Shown here piece by piece: positions 37,125-48,515 of a stretch of 64,000 nt of DNA. Numbering within the stretch: position 1 is the first letter of the stretch; every line of letters begins with the position of its first letter. The position numbers and the translations under genes are program-made. Below the pieces are notes generated by a model. That model was given only the letters and a program-made list of their open reading frames with translations, searched no databases and was not told the DNA's origin. This DNA comes from Pocillopora verrucosa (Eukaryota; Cnidaria; Anthozoa; Scleractinia; Pocilloporidae): contig NC_089315.1 of the NCBI RefSeq assembly GCF_036669915.1, forward strand, positions 410,439 to 474,438, written 5' to 3'.

Positions 37125-39024
37125 ATTTCGCCATTCAGATGAAATCTTTGATTTTGAATAACATCCAATGATGTTCCGGTTTCAGAGCATGATAATAATT
37201 ACACGAGCACTTAAATCAGCTATTTGGCTGGAATACCATTCACCTACCAGTAACAAATGCTGGTTGAAATTTGTCATAACATAATCACAGTTCCGCTGTC
37301 TAAGAGATATAGAAAAGGTTATGTCGTTGTTGATTTGTTTAGTTTGTAGGAAGAGATCACAGCCAGGAACTAAAAAAACAATCATAACCTAAATCGAGCT
37401 CACGGTAAACATAATGCAGTATTGCATCATGGGGGCATTACCATGGGTGCACTGCGGGCACTAGGGACTACAAAATATCCTCACTCTTTTTCATATACAG
37501 TCACCTAAAGGAGCTTTGGAGTATTGAGCTCTTCACCGAGACACTTTTTTTTACTTTAAGTAAATAGATAAAATGTTGATAAATGAAATTAGAAATCAAA
37601 ACAAATGAATGATTTAAAGCAGCTAATTGACAATTTTTTTTCTGCGAGGGTGATGATTACGAAGCAGCGATTTTCAGGATGTTTAGCAAAACCCTGATGT
37701 TGCACAATTTAATTAAATCAGTCATAGAATTTACAATTCCAGGATGAATGGCTTTTCGTTTTCAGAGCAAGTAATATAAATTGACATACTCATTCGCTAT
37801 TTCCCTAATCATTGTCTCCTATTACTAAAAGCTTGCTCTCATGAAAATGAGTGTGAATTGGTTCCCACAAAATTCAAAAGGTGATAAGTTTTGCCGCAAG
37901 GAAGAAAAAGCACTAAGGAACTCTCTATTGTTTACGTCCGGTAATCATGAACTTCTCTTTTCGTCCTGAAACAAACACGTCGGCATCCTAAAAAGTTATG
38001 AGTTCAAAAATAGCCTGCCTAGTTTACAATTTGTTTATAATTTAAAAAACCCACAAATCAAATTAAAAAAGAGGAGAAATGTACGAGGACGTCTGTAATT
38101 ATGATAATGCGACCTTTTCTGACATCCGAGGTCAAATTTAAAAACAAGGTTCATCAATAATGCATAATGTAATATTTTCTGCAATTGCGATTTTCGAAAT
38201 TTGTCTAATACCACAAAATAGTGATCAACGGGTTCCAGGGCCATTGTGGAGGTTACGAACCAACTTTGTTTTTCTCTCCTCGAAAACGCGGATATGTAGC
38301 ATACCATACGGTACAAAAATCAAAGAACCTCGAGGAATAACAAATATCCTTAATTAACAGGATTCGGAAGCGATTTCTAATAACGCATTACAGCAGAATC
38401 CATATGAAAATTCAGAAACGTTACTCAGTATTTTTCATGTTTTAGTATTATTAGGGAAAAGAAAGGAAACAATATAAAAAAATTATCTTTTATTCGCTGT
38501 CGAAAATCGAGAACAATTGGAGATAAGTAACCCGTAATTCAGCACCAAATTTTAAAATTTAGCACGCTGCACAGAAGTGTGCGGTCCTCAAAGAATAACC
38601 AATCACAGGGTGCGTAACGAATGAAGAGATAATCTTATCGTAATGGAAACTTCTATTTCGATATCTTTTATAAAATGAGAATTGACACACAACATTAAAT
38701 TAAAATTGGATATTAGTTGTGGAAAGTATTCTTATTCATGAGTGTTTTATCTCTGTGGCATCACCACGATTCGACTGTTTGCTTAACTTTGAATTCTAAC
38801 GTTAATTGCACATTGTTTCGTATAGATAAATGTCTCCAGTTCTCTTTGTCCATGGTGTTTCCTTTCAATCAAAGTGCACTCTCATGGTAAAAACAAAAAT
38901 AAACACAACTGTTACAACAGCCTTTAGGTACACATAAAGCGACAACTTACTCAGTGAAAGTCAGCCTGAAACAGATTCTCGTGGCCTGCTAAGTGATCAA
39001 AAACGTTTTTCTTTTTTCGAAGAC
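37125..39024. other. Intergenic region, no gene seen
   Basis: AT-rich DNA between the orphan PAN exon and the complete gene. Open frames are short and unlike any family I know. Confidence 0.5.
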
Positions 39025-41305
39025 ATGATATTTTTTCCATTTTATCTTCTGTTCAATATTCCGTTTTGCAAAGGTGAGTTACAATTAAGGAACTAACAAG
39101 CCAGTAACCGTGACAAAGTTTATTTCTGTGATAGAAGCAAATTATTTTAATCATGAATGTTCAAGTACGGCAAGTCATCCGGCAAAGCTGAAGGTGAATA
39201 CAAACGAGACCGAAAGATGCTATGTAAAACATATTTGAAATTAGCAAATCCTGTGAGAAATGATTTTCCTGTGGATGTGTTTAATTAAGTTCTTCCCCAT
39301 TGCATCCCAAAAGCGATCGTGAATCGCAGACATATTTTTGTATTTCAACTGATTTTCGGCTTCTTTCGCCCGTGTTGTACTTAACTCAGAATGAAAAATG
39401 TAATGAGAAAACCAGAGCTAACGAGAACCCTTACATGCAAGAACGGTGTCAATATAAATATTTACATTGCGCCCTGCCAACTTCGATGTTCATGTTGTGT
39501 TGAACAGGCTGCACGTCGAGGCTTGCCTTTAACTGAAGGCACTTTTTTTTACCAGCTGTAGTAGTGGTAGTTCTGCTTAAGCTCTTTGCACTTGATTCAA
39601 AGTAAACTCACTTTGTAAATCTCGAACGCTGTTTCTCGGTATTCCCAGAACTATATGAATTTATCACAAGTTAGAGTAGGCACCACATAGATCTAGGTAC
39701 CGTTATATGAATACCATCTCGTTTCCTTCCGATCGTGTATTGTTAAAATATCGTGGACAACTAAAATTAGGATTTTTATGTCACATCCCTTAATAGCAGG
39801 TGCAATGGTGTAAGAACCGTTATACCCCCACGGTTAAAAAAAAAAGCTGCCTAACGTAAAAAAATGTAATTAAATGTTTACATAAAGACTAATTATTTGT
39901 CCGGTAAAGAATGAATTAAAAAACCAAGTATGCAAATCTAATAAGGAGAATGTACTTGGACAAAATCACCGAGATTTTCACTGCCGGCTCCATGATCACT
40001 TGAAATTCAGTGACGGAACGTCATTGTGTATATGATAACTTGTGTTTGTATTTCAGGGAAAACGAGCGAATCGCTCGAAGCAAATTTTTCTTGCAAAGGA
40101 GAGCTGACTGTGTTCACCTTCGGTGATTATAAGACTCGTACTCAAAACAGCACATGGGAAAACAATGTAGTAAATGTCACTGTTAAATCAAAAACAAGCC
40201 ACTTGGCCGTGAGATGTCGAAATTATCACCAGAAACCGTGGCTTATAGGAAGTGTAAGCAACGGCCTAGTTACCGACACACGATGGAAATGCATTGGTCT
40301 GAAAAGAGGCGAGTCGGCTCAGATCCTATTTTGGCGCAAGACAGCGGATGTCAGCCATTGGCCTCAGGCCTTTGCAAACCATACAAAACGAGAAGATAGT
40401 CTCTGGGGAAAGATCTCGGGTATCAGTGAGGACGCATTATGGATTTCTACAGTAGAGGAAGATCATGTGAGGCTTTTTTGCCGGCGGAAATTATCTGATT
40501 TGGCTCCAGTAATGACAGAGGTGTTGTCTGAGGGTACGTGTGTTAAATTTACTGATAAGGGTTAGTGAAAACAAAGGCAAAAGACAGTAGCGGAGACTGC
40601 TATATGTTTGAGCGCTGATTATATTTAACAATTGCGAACTCAGTCACACAATTTACTTAAAACCTGCACCATTAAAACGTGGGCAAGAAAGATGAGATAA
40701 ACTAATCGGGATAGGCTTAGTCCAGTCAAGTTCATGGAATTCAGTTTGCCTCATAATAACATACCTGAAAGAATTACACGCTCCTGATTTGCTAAAGACG
40801 AGTGCATTTTTCACGTAACACGAGTGCAAGTTTGTCTTTCCTGAAGATTTCGTCTTACGGGTTCGTGCAATTTTTGCTGTCTTAGACAAATTTGTTAGTG
40901 CTTATAAACACCAAATTCCGCTCGAAATCATGTTACTACCTTTACTAAACATCAAAAGATAATAATCTCCTGTTAACATGCATGTGACAGTTTCCTTACT
41001 CTCCTAGAGGGCGTGGCCCTTCTGTGTTAAACCATGCAACTTTTTTCCCGTTTACAGGGATCTTTCAGGCTACTATTAATGATGTAGGTCACTCATTACG
41101 TAACCACACTCAGAGTCAGCATCAAGTTAGCGACGTTAGGGAATGTTTCGAGAAGTGCCTTGCTGATCCCCAGTGCCTGTCGTTTAACTTACAGCATGAT
41201 TCAGCACTACCCACAAGGAGTTGCGAGTTGAATGGAGTAACAAAAGGACAAGATCCATGGAATTACGTCAGAAGGCCTGGTTACACATACTATGACAGAG
41301 TTTGA
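39025..41305 (+). CDS. Secreted ectodomain plus PAN/apple protein, three exons
   Basis: Exons: 39025-39073, 40057-40533 and 41058-41305, joined in phase 1, giving 257 residues. Exon 1 is a short signal peptide (MIFFPFYLLFNIPFC). Exon 2 encodes a cysteine-containing, probably beta-rich ectodomain: LEANFSCKGELTVF, LAVRCRNYHQKPWLIGS, NGLVTDTRWKC, WPQAFANH, GISEDALWIST and VRLFCRRKL. I recall similar domains (TDxxWKC, WPQA, xVYCR pattern) in secreted proteins of marine invertebrates but cannot name the family. Exon 3 is a PAN/apple-like module with cysteines in ECFEKCLAD, QCLSFN and RSCELNG, ending YYDRV-stop. PAN modules mediate protein or carbohydrate contacts, so an extracellular binding or recognition role is inferred. 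Two AATAAA signals lie near 41386 and 41440. No transmembrane segment follows. Confidence 0.72.
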
Positions 41306-41321
41306 AGATCACTGCTCGAAT

Positions 41322-41527
41322 CACAGGCATACCACACTATGTTGATAATTGTTCACATGGGACGACAAAATCTGTGAGGTTTATGAATAAAGCTCTGAAA
41401 ATTGCATATCTAAATTATATCTCGATCTGAATATCTCAATAAAGCTAAATAATTTTATGAAATTACTTTTGGCTGGAGGCCGTTAAGAGAATTATTGACC
41501 ACGAACACATAGTGTGGTCTGCCTGTG
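41322..41527. repeat. Inverted repeat around the 3' end of the PAN gene
   Basis: A 21-bp arm (41322-41342, CACAGGCATACCACACTATG) is inverted with one mismatch at 41507-41527. The arms enclose the polyadenylation signals of the preceding gene. It could be a small MITE that now supplies the 3' UTR. Confidence 0.6.
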
Positions 41528-43442
41528 CTCAAATTAGTCACTGTTTGCTTTCACATTATAGCTGTAGCGGCTGATAGAACAATTTTAAATGCATAAGGCA
41601 ATAGTGCTACTTGGGAATAGTTATCCCAAATGTGTTTACTTCGTGGTTTAAATCTCTGGTTGAAGGACATTTCCAGGTGCGACCCTGACTTTTGCAATTG
41701 AAGAACACTTTTCCAATCAGCGTAAACATCGAAGGCACCGCAATGCTTGGGTGGGGTAGGGTAGATTTTGGAGAAAGAGCTGAACTAAAGAAATCTCAGC
41801 GGTATCTGTCATCGCTTGTCAGTGAAACTTCGTTGATTAGAAACACGATCAATTTGAAAAAATGATATGGATGGTCGTTGATTTTACTATCCCTCGCAAT
41901 GTAAAGGCTTTTTTTTTTGCTAATTATGGACACTCTCTGCAATGAGAATCAACACTGTAGTGTATTGCGTTACATAGCGTTACCTCTGTAAGGAAACTTC
42001 CAATTACTCAATCGTGTCGTAAATCTTCTTTCCTTAGTAAAAGTAAAATAACTTATTACGAGTATTGTACAGTAAATCTGCTATCTTGATTACTTAATAA
42101 AAGACAGTCGAATCAGAGGAATGAGAGGAGTCACTTGACCTATGAGTACTCAACAAACACTATGAAATCAACAGGATGCATGGTAGCGATATGTTTTTTT
42201 CCGAGCTGTAAACATACACTGGGTACACTCTCAATGTGTCAAAACACTGACAGTTACTTTCCAGTAGTGCAACTCTACTCATTTGAACAGAAAGTTTCCT
42301 CGGAGAGGTTAAAAAAGTTTGCCAAGTGAGATTAATGACTTATATGTCGTATCATGACATTTAATGTCACTACAACTATCTATTTTGATACTTTCAGTAT
42401 CTTATTTTTTTATCTTATTTTACGATCCTTCTATCTTTCTATTTATCTATCCATCTATCTATCTATCTATCTACAACAATCATTCAATTCGTAGTGTGGT
42501 ACAGAAACTTGTCCTTAGTTCTTATGTCTCGTTTTTTGTATGTGTTAATTTCCAAGGATGGCGTACATGGTCGAGTCGCAACGCACTTTTTGTTTTAATT
42601 TAATAATTCCCTAATAATCCTGATGGAATAAATCCCTTATTATCCTAATAGGTTGTGGCATAGGAAGGCGGTGTTCATCATTTGGCTTCCAGCTGCGGTG
42701 TTTATTCGAGTAAATACGGTAATTATCTGCTGGTTTATTGAGAGTATTCAATACAAGAGACAAATGATATTGCAACTAGTTACGCGTTCGGTGAGTACGT
42801 TTTCGTCCTCCAGTACTTGGGTTTACTCTTCCTTTGTTTCCCAGAAAATGCCAATATAACCAGTTTCCGTTGTTTTCGCCTGACCTCTCTTTTATGTTAT
42901 AGTCGCTATTATCAGATGGCTGTGTAGCGTCATATTGAATTCAAAGTTAAGCAGCAATTCCACATTAAGAGGAAGAGAAGATCATGGGAACGAGTTTGAA
43001 ATCCTCTAACCCGAGTTTGTTTCGAACCATCCGTTGCCCGGTGTTAACCAGGTGACTGATGCGTGATACTCCAAGCATCCTTGTTGAACCGTGACGGGCC
43101 TGACGGCTGATTTTCATGCTAATGGCCAAGTTGTTCTGAAAAAGATTCACCCGACACCCTGTTACTCCAAAAAATGTCATGTCATTGTGATTCTTCTTTG
43201 AACGTAAGGGCCAAAAAACGAGTACACACACCTACTTTGTCCTCCCGAGCGTGATTCCAAGAAATCATGCCATTCAACTTGACCAATGGTGACATATGGG
43301 CTGTGTGTGACGTCATGATCTCAAAGCCATTGTAAATGTCATGTACTTTAGTCACGCATTCTATTGTTGCATAATCATAAGGATACTCCCTTCAACAAGA
43401 CACTCTTCCTCTACCTGTGAAGTGTTGAAGAGAGTTCACATC
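41528..43442. other. Intergenic region with ATCT microsatellite
   Basis: Holds a (TATC)n-type microsatellite at about 42430-42473. The right edge should be the TLCD promoter and 5' UTR. No gene is supported. Confidence 0.5.
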
Positions 43443-46049
43443 ATGTTAAACATTCTGAATCTCCCTCGTGGCTCCTATGAAATACTCGGATTTTTTGTAT
43501 GTTTTCGAGCATTGCAGTATGCTCTGAAAAATTATGCGCCCACACCATCTGGAATGAAATCGTCACCTCCGAGGAAAACATGGTTGTATCAAAATATCTC
43601 TGTGTCATTTGTACATTCCTTTATTTCAGCTATCTTATCAGTCTACTGGTGAGTTCATAACCCATTCACTCGAATTCTTTTACCACTAAAAATGTCAGAA
43701 TGTCATGCCAACCTTGTTCAATGGCGAAATTCATTGCTCTTCGTTCGTGATCTTTGCAGCTTTTTTGACGAACCAGTGATGTTAACAAAAATGCTCACGG
43801 CATGGAGTAATACAGCCTTTTACCTTGTAACCTTCTGCACCGGTATGTCTTACATGGGTGAGATAGTTAAGTAATGAAATCTGCACACACAAGCTAAGGG
43901 TCAAGTCAAATGTATCGAGATTCAACGATCCTCAACGCCTCTCAAATTAAAAAATTGCATAATTTACATAAGATCAACATCATGTACTAATGTAAGACTT
44001 TTATCTTAGATCGTAAGCATTTGCCAACTCTTGTACTAGTTCCTTAGGGATGATCGAATCTAGATAGCCCCTAATGTACTCGGCCAAATGCAACTAGTTA
44101 TACCATAATGAAGTTTTCCATTGGAATTAGATAGCGACATATACGAACCTGAAAGCCAAAGTTTTTTTATTTTCCACTTTGAAGATTGTTAAGAAATGTA
44201 CACTGATTATTGTATTCAGAAGTAATCTGATGAAAAGTGATAACTCACATGACAGCTCTTAATGCCATAATAACATTAGCCCCCTATCTTTCTCGAGCCC
44301 CCAAGGGTAATTGTCTTGCCTTGTCAGGATCAAAACAGTATGATTTGGTATCACATAGAGTGTTTCCATTTTATTGTGTTTCTATATTTTGTCAAGTCTA
44401 AACTTCCCCTCTGAAAATGTTATATCCTAATTCTTTGGATGAATATTGATCTGAACCATACATACCTCTTAATCTTTTCTTTTCATCACATCTTCCACAT
44501 TTGCAATGTTTGTAGGGACCCCCTTTCCTTGAAGACCCCCCCTTCCCTTCTGCCCACCTAAGATATCAAAGTATCATAAGAAATTAAACTGGTAACAAAG
44601 AAATCAATTCTACAAAGTCTGACCATGATCATTTTAATTTTCTTGCTTTGCAACTTCAACTTTCGTAATAAGCAGGTCCTGCCATTCTGTCTTAAATTTG
44701 GTGTCAAATTTTTGTACTGGCTCAGTGTGCAATTTGACTTGCTGACAGGTGATTTCATTTATTTTTTATGTGACCTCTGATTTTGAGTTTTGAACTACTT
44801 CAAGAATTTTAGCTGCCTTTGAATTTAGAAGTCCTGTTATTCCTCTCAGGTTAAGTGTGAGTAGTCCTGATATAAACTTCCCATCATCAATATGAGCTAA
44901 TAGTTCATTTGACTCTTTCACTCCCAAGATCTCACTGTAATTATCTTTACAGTCTGCCCATTCTTAAAATGCTGCTTCAAAGAATTTTGTATTGCATCAA
45001 TTAATAATCTTCTGGGTCCAATTGTATAAAGGCTGGATAGCACTATCCAACAGATAAATTGCTATCCAGCGGATAAGAGTTTAGAAAACTTACTATGCTA
45101 TCGATGGGACAGAGATTTATCCAGTGGTTAGCTTTATCCATGCTTTGAACTACTGGGGCCTGATAGATAAATTTCTTTATTCCCAACACTTGTCTTCTGT
45201 AAGGAGAAATTCTCTCTCAGTCACTCGTGGGAGTTCAAGGGTAAAAATGTAACATACCATTAATAGTTTTGCATATGATTATCCTTGTACTCCATACTTT
45301 TTGTTAGTAACCCTGGATGGTGACTTACATGAGATTCATCTGTGTTACAGGTTATTTTATCCATGATTTCTTTGATATGCTGATGTACGATGCCAGTAAT
45401 TCCATGAGTCTCCTGATACACCATGTATTGGTAAGATAGATTTATGTTTACATTCATATTAAATTGAGTTTTAATAGAGTATTACAAACGCAACTGCTGT
45501 AATTACTGTGGCCTGCTGCAGTATCTGTTTGATTCTGAATCTTGAGAATCACATGTGGGTTGGGTATTAAATAAGTGAGGTGTTCACATTTTTGGGAGAG
45601 ATTTATTGTCGTGCATGTAACTTTTCATTGTTCTCTAAATTATATAATTATCTTAAATACTACTACTTTTATTACAGGTATGTATGGCCTTTTCAATAGC
45701 AGTTTTCAGCAAAATGTACATCGCCTTTGCAGTTTGTTCTCTTTTAATGGAAGTCAACAGTGTCTTCTTACATTTAAGACAATTATTGAATTTTCATGGA
45801 GTGAGCAAAACTTGTATGTTGTACCGAGTAGTACGTATAGTAGTGTTGATGACATTTGTGTGCTTCCGATTTCTTACCTCAGCATGGATGACAAATTTTG
45901 TCATACAGCATCGCAATGACTTGCCATTTTTACATTTCTTATTTTCTGCTACTGGTATGGCTATTATCTCAGGGCTCAATATTCAGATATTCATGGCATT
46001 TTGGCGAGCAGAATTTAGACGTAACCAAAATAAGCAAAGAGACAATTAG
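43443..46049 (+). CDS. TLCD1: TLC domain-containing protein 1/2-like, four coding exons
   Basis: Exons: 43443-43648, 43760-43842, 45351-45430 and 45678-46049, all in phase, giving 246 residues (human TLCD1 and TLCD2 are close to this length). It is a multi-pass membrane protein of the TRAM/LAG1/CLN8 superfamily. In vertebrates TLCD1/2 act at the plasma membrane and affect phospholipid composition and membrane fluidity. Landmarks: an N-terminal hydrophobic helix with FRALQYALK, WLYQNISVSFVHSFISAI, AWSNTAFYLVTFCTGYFIHD (compare AWSLSGYLLV...GYFIHD in TLCD1), MSLLIHHVL (the paired TLC histidines), LLMEVNSVFLHLRQLL and VCFRFLTSAWMTNF. The start at 43443 matches family length; an in-frame upstream ATG at 43341 would add 34 unlikely residues. 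Whether TLCD1 or TLCD2 is the closer relative cannot be settled by eye. Confidence 0.88.
44915..45246. mobile_element. Nested MITE-like elements in TLCD intron 2
   Basis: The outer element belongs to the TTAACC/ACTCCCA family: CTTTCACTCCCAAGATCTCA on the left and CGTGGGAGTTCAAGGGT on the right, near 45228-45244. It is interrupted at about 45020-45162 by another element rich in GGATAG/TTATCC motifs. That inner element's ends (GGTCCAATTGTATAAAGG and a terminus that reads GGCCCCAGTAGTTCAAAG when reverse-complemented) are also imperfect inverted repeats. Confidence 0.6.
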
Positions 46050-46740
46050 ATTCTCTGCTTGCCACAACACTTTAATTGTCCAACACAGTCAAATCTATTT
46101 GAATGTTAGGTTAAATAGTTTTATTATTAAAAATTGGTGTACAGTTTTATGCTTTAAAGAGATGCTATACATATCAATATTATTGAGATATATTAATGAA
46201 ATAGTAAAATTTCTCAGACCTGTGTTTAAAAGTTAATATGTTTATCCTTGCTGTGGTGATGAAAATGTGTTCATTTTGCACTGGGTCTTTCAATATTGCT
46301 TTCTGCTTTGGCCTTTTCACTTCATCAACACTAATGAAAGTAAATAATATCCCTTTGGTGACAGTTTGATAAAAAAGTTCTCAATATGAGAGGTGACTAC
46401 ATTTGCTTAATTTTTGAGAAAAAGGAGTTAGCTTTTTGGCAAGCTATGTTGATGTTCAATTAATAACAGCACTTGGAACTTGTGAAACATGTTTGAAATC
46501 AGATTATTGTGCAAATGGGGTAAGTTTCTAAAGAATCTGTGGTGCTTTGTGGGTGGAAGAGTATAATGGTAATTTAGTATTATCTACCGAGTTGATAATG
46601 TAAATTGGTGGCTGTAAAGAGTTCAAAAGCTGAGGTTTTGAGAGTCAGTTGATCAGAGGAAAATGTGAGGTGAGGGCAAAGTGCTAGTCAGGCATGAGTG
46701 GGGAGGACAAAAAGAGTCAAGTGCGAGGGGAGGAAGGTGA
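46050..46740. other. TLCD 3' UTR and flank
   Basis: AT-rich 3' flank without a gene. A polyadenylation signal is not clear nearby; the next distinct one is around 47513. Confidence 0.4.
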
Positions 46741-46874
46741 AAAAAATTACACCTGCACCCACACTGTTGTTCAAGCCGTTCCTACATTAATATATGAACA
46801 CAGCTACCCAATTGGTTACTTGATATCATGTGATCAAAGCTTGAACAATACTGTGGGTGCAGGTGTTATTTTAT
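46741..46874. mobile_element. Short fold-back MITE with 30-bp terminal arms
   Basis: Arms 46747-46776 (TTACACCTGCACCCACACTG then TTGTTCAAGC) and 46839-46868 are almost perfect inverted repeats around a 62-bp centre. It has no internal coding capacity; the open frame across it is a by-product. Confidence 0.75.
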
Positions 46875-48054
46875 TTTGCAACCTTCCCCTTGCAAGTGAC
46901 TTGCACTTTGCGCTTGCCTTGTGCTTGCTCCTGTTCCACTGAAAAACATTAAAAATTAAGCCAGTTCTGTAGGCTATAAATTGAGTGAATATACCTTATG
47001 TTGAATCTACAGTGATTTTACATTAGCCAAACTTCATTGTAAATTTTTGGACTCAGTCTGGTAATTCAATACCATTTGAAATTTCTGGGCATTTGGTTTA
47101 ATTCAGAACCATGAGAACTGGACTCATTCAGGAGAAGACCACTACTTACTGTAAATTCTATCAAACATGAAATTTGAACAATACCATTTTAACCATAAGT
47201 ATGTGTTTGATTGATTTATTCCCCTATGTGGATTAAGCATTTACTGGCTGATGTTAGAGGAGGGACAGGAGCAATGATGCTCAGTGTATTTTCTTTGTAT
47301 CTTCTGCTTTGCCACAAACTCAATACTGAAATGTTTTGTATTTCACTCATTTCATTTCCTTCTTTTACCTGAGCTACAGAAGGTTTATTCTTTATTTATA
47401 TCAAGGCAGTAAGCCAGAAGAAGAATGTAAATTAAGAATGTATCAATTGTTTTAAATTGTTACAGTTATACATAAGTTTGTTTTCGTAAAGTTTTGATCT
47501 AGAACTATGTGCAATAAAGTTGAATATGTAAGCAGAAAAATATTTCATTGTAGTGCATAGTGTATAGAACTAGCACATCCTGTATTAATGTAATGTGAAA
47601 AATGAAATTTTGATCTTCTCAAAATAGTGGTGAGGCACTTGTGTCATTCCTAACTACCAGCCAAGGTGAAATGTGCCTTTCGAATGAAGAGCAATTCAGA
47701 CCCTGCTTTCCGAGACGTCCGCATTAAAGTTAACATCTATTTGATTTCTTGGAGAAACGACCACTATAAGCTCTCTTCAAAAGACGTAAAGTTCCTAGTT
47801 TAAGACAAATTTTTGACTTCAGCCATTCAATAGTTTTGATTTTGATTTTCTTTGACAGTAATGACAACTATCAAAACAATCAAGGGTGTGGCTTTTTAGA
47901 ATTATACATATGTTTTGCCAAAAAGGTTATTACAAAGGTTTTTTGACAAGGATTTTGTCGCTCTATACGCAATTTGGGAACACTAAAAATGGGAGGCTAA
48001 TTGTAAGAATTGTGTCTGCCGTCTCGCGAAAATTACCAGTATGCGTCTAAACTA
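46875..48054. other. Intergenic region, no gene seen
   Basis: AT-rich DNA. AATAAA near 47513 could be a distal end of the TLCD transcript. Nothing else is supported. Confidence 0.4.
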
Positions 48055-48230
48055 CTTGTAGCCGTACCCTTACCCCCGCCAAGGTGAAGGCGGAGGCGAG
48101 GCAAAGTCTACGCAAACCTGTCACTAATCGTGTTCCGTGACGTCACTCTTTTGCAAGAAAATGTATAAAGACTTTTAATTAGTTCCCTCGCTTCCGTTTC
48201 ACCATCGGGGGAGGGTACGGCTACACGTAG
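48055..48230. mobile_element. MITE-like element with GTAGCCGTACCCT terminal inverted repeats
   Basis: The left end (GTAGCCGTACCCTTACCCCC, 48058 onward) and the reversed right end (GTAGCCGTACCCTCCCCC, ending near 48226) extend into a longer imperfect match through GGTGAA..CGGA.GCGAGG, for about 45 bp. The total is about 175 bp with a central TGACGTCAC. Confidence 0.7.
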
Positions 48231-48515
48231 GCTAGTGCGCGTCAAGAAATCAAGAAGCAGATTCCTATCGGTTGATTTCTCATCAAATACTTCAGTGACT
48301 GCGATAGGATATTCTTGCGTGTGTAAATCATACTTGCAGCCGTTTTCGTACGTAGCGCTGGTGATTTTCTCGGCTGTGTCGTATATTCCTCTCTTGTTTT
48401 GCTGTCCATGCCACTGACAGTTCTGCTTTAGATTAATCGAGTACATACTGGCCTTCTTTGTGTAACTGCTTTCGTTGAAGCTAAATGTTACCGCTTCCGA
48501 GAAAAGCTGCGACAT
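48108..48515 (-). CDS. Hypothetical open frame of 135 codons, C-terminal third inside a MITE
   Basis: An ATG at 48515 opens a frame with balanced amino-acid composition (MSQLFSEAVTFSFNESSYTK, then QNCQWHGQQNKRGIYD and HTQEYPIAVTEVFDEKSTDR). I recognise no family. About the last 40 codons come from the small inverted-repeat element at 48055-48230, so any genuine gene would have lost or replaced its original end there. No splice partner was found. It may be a first exon, a gene remnant or chance. Confidence 0.25.
   Translation of the reverse strand: MSQLFSEAVTFSFNESSYTKKASMYSINLKQNCQWHGQQNKRGIYDTAEKITSATYENGCKYDLHTQEYPIAVTEVFDEKSTDRNLLLDFLTRTSLRVAVPSPDGETEARELIKSLYTFSCKRVTSRNTISDRFA

Noticed and set aside
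42430-42473. Repeat array that might be CRISPR-like
   Set aside because: Simple four-base microsatellite without spacers, in an animal genome.
42965-43231. Minus-strand open frame of 88 codons
   Set aside because: No recognisable motif, no splice partner, composition like random AT-rich DNA.
46694-46942. Open frame of 82 codons
   Set aside because: It reads through the short fold-back element at 46741-46874, so the apparent protein is transposon DNA.
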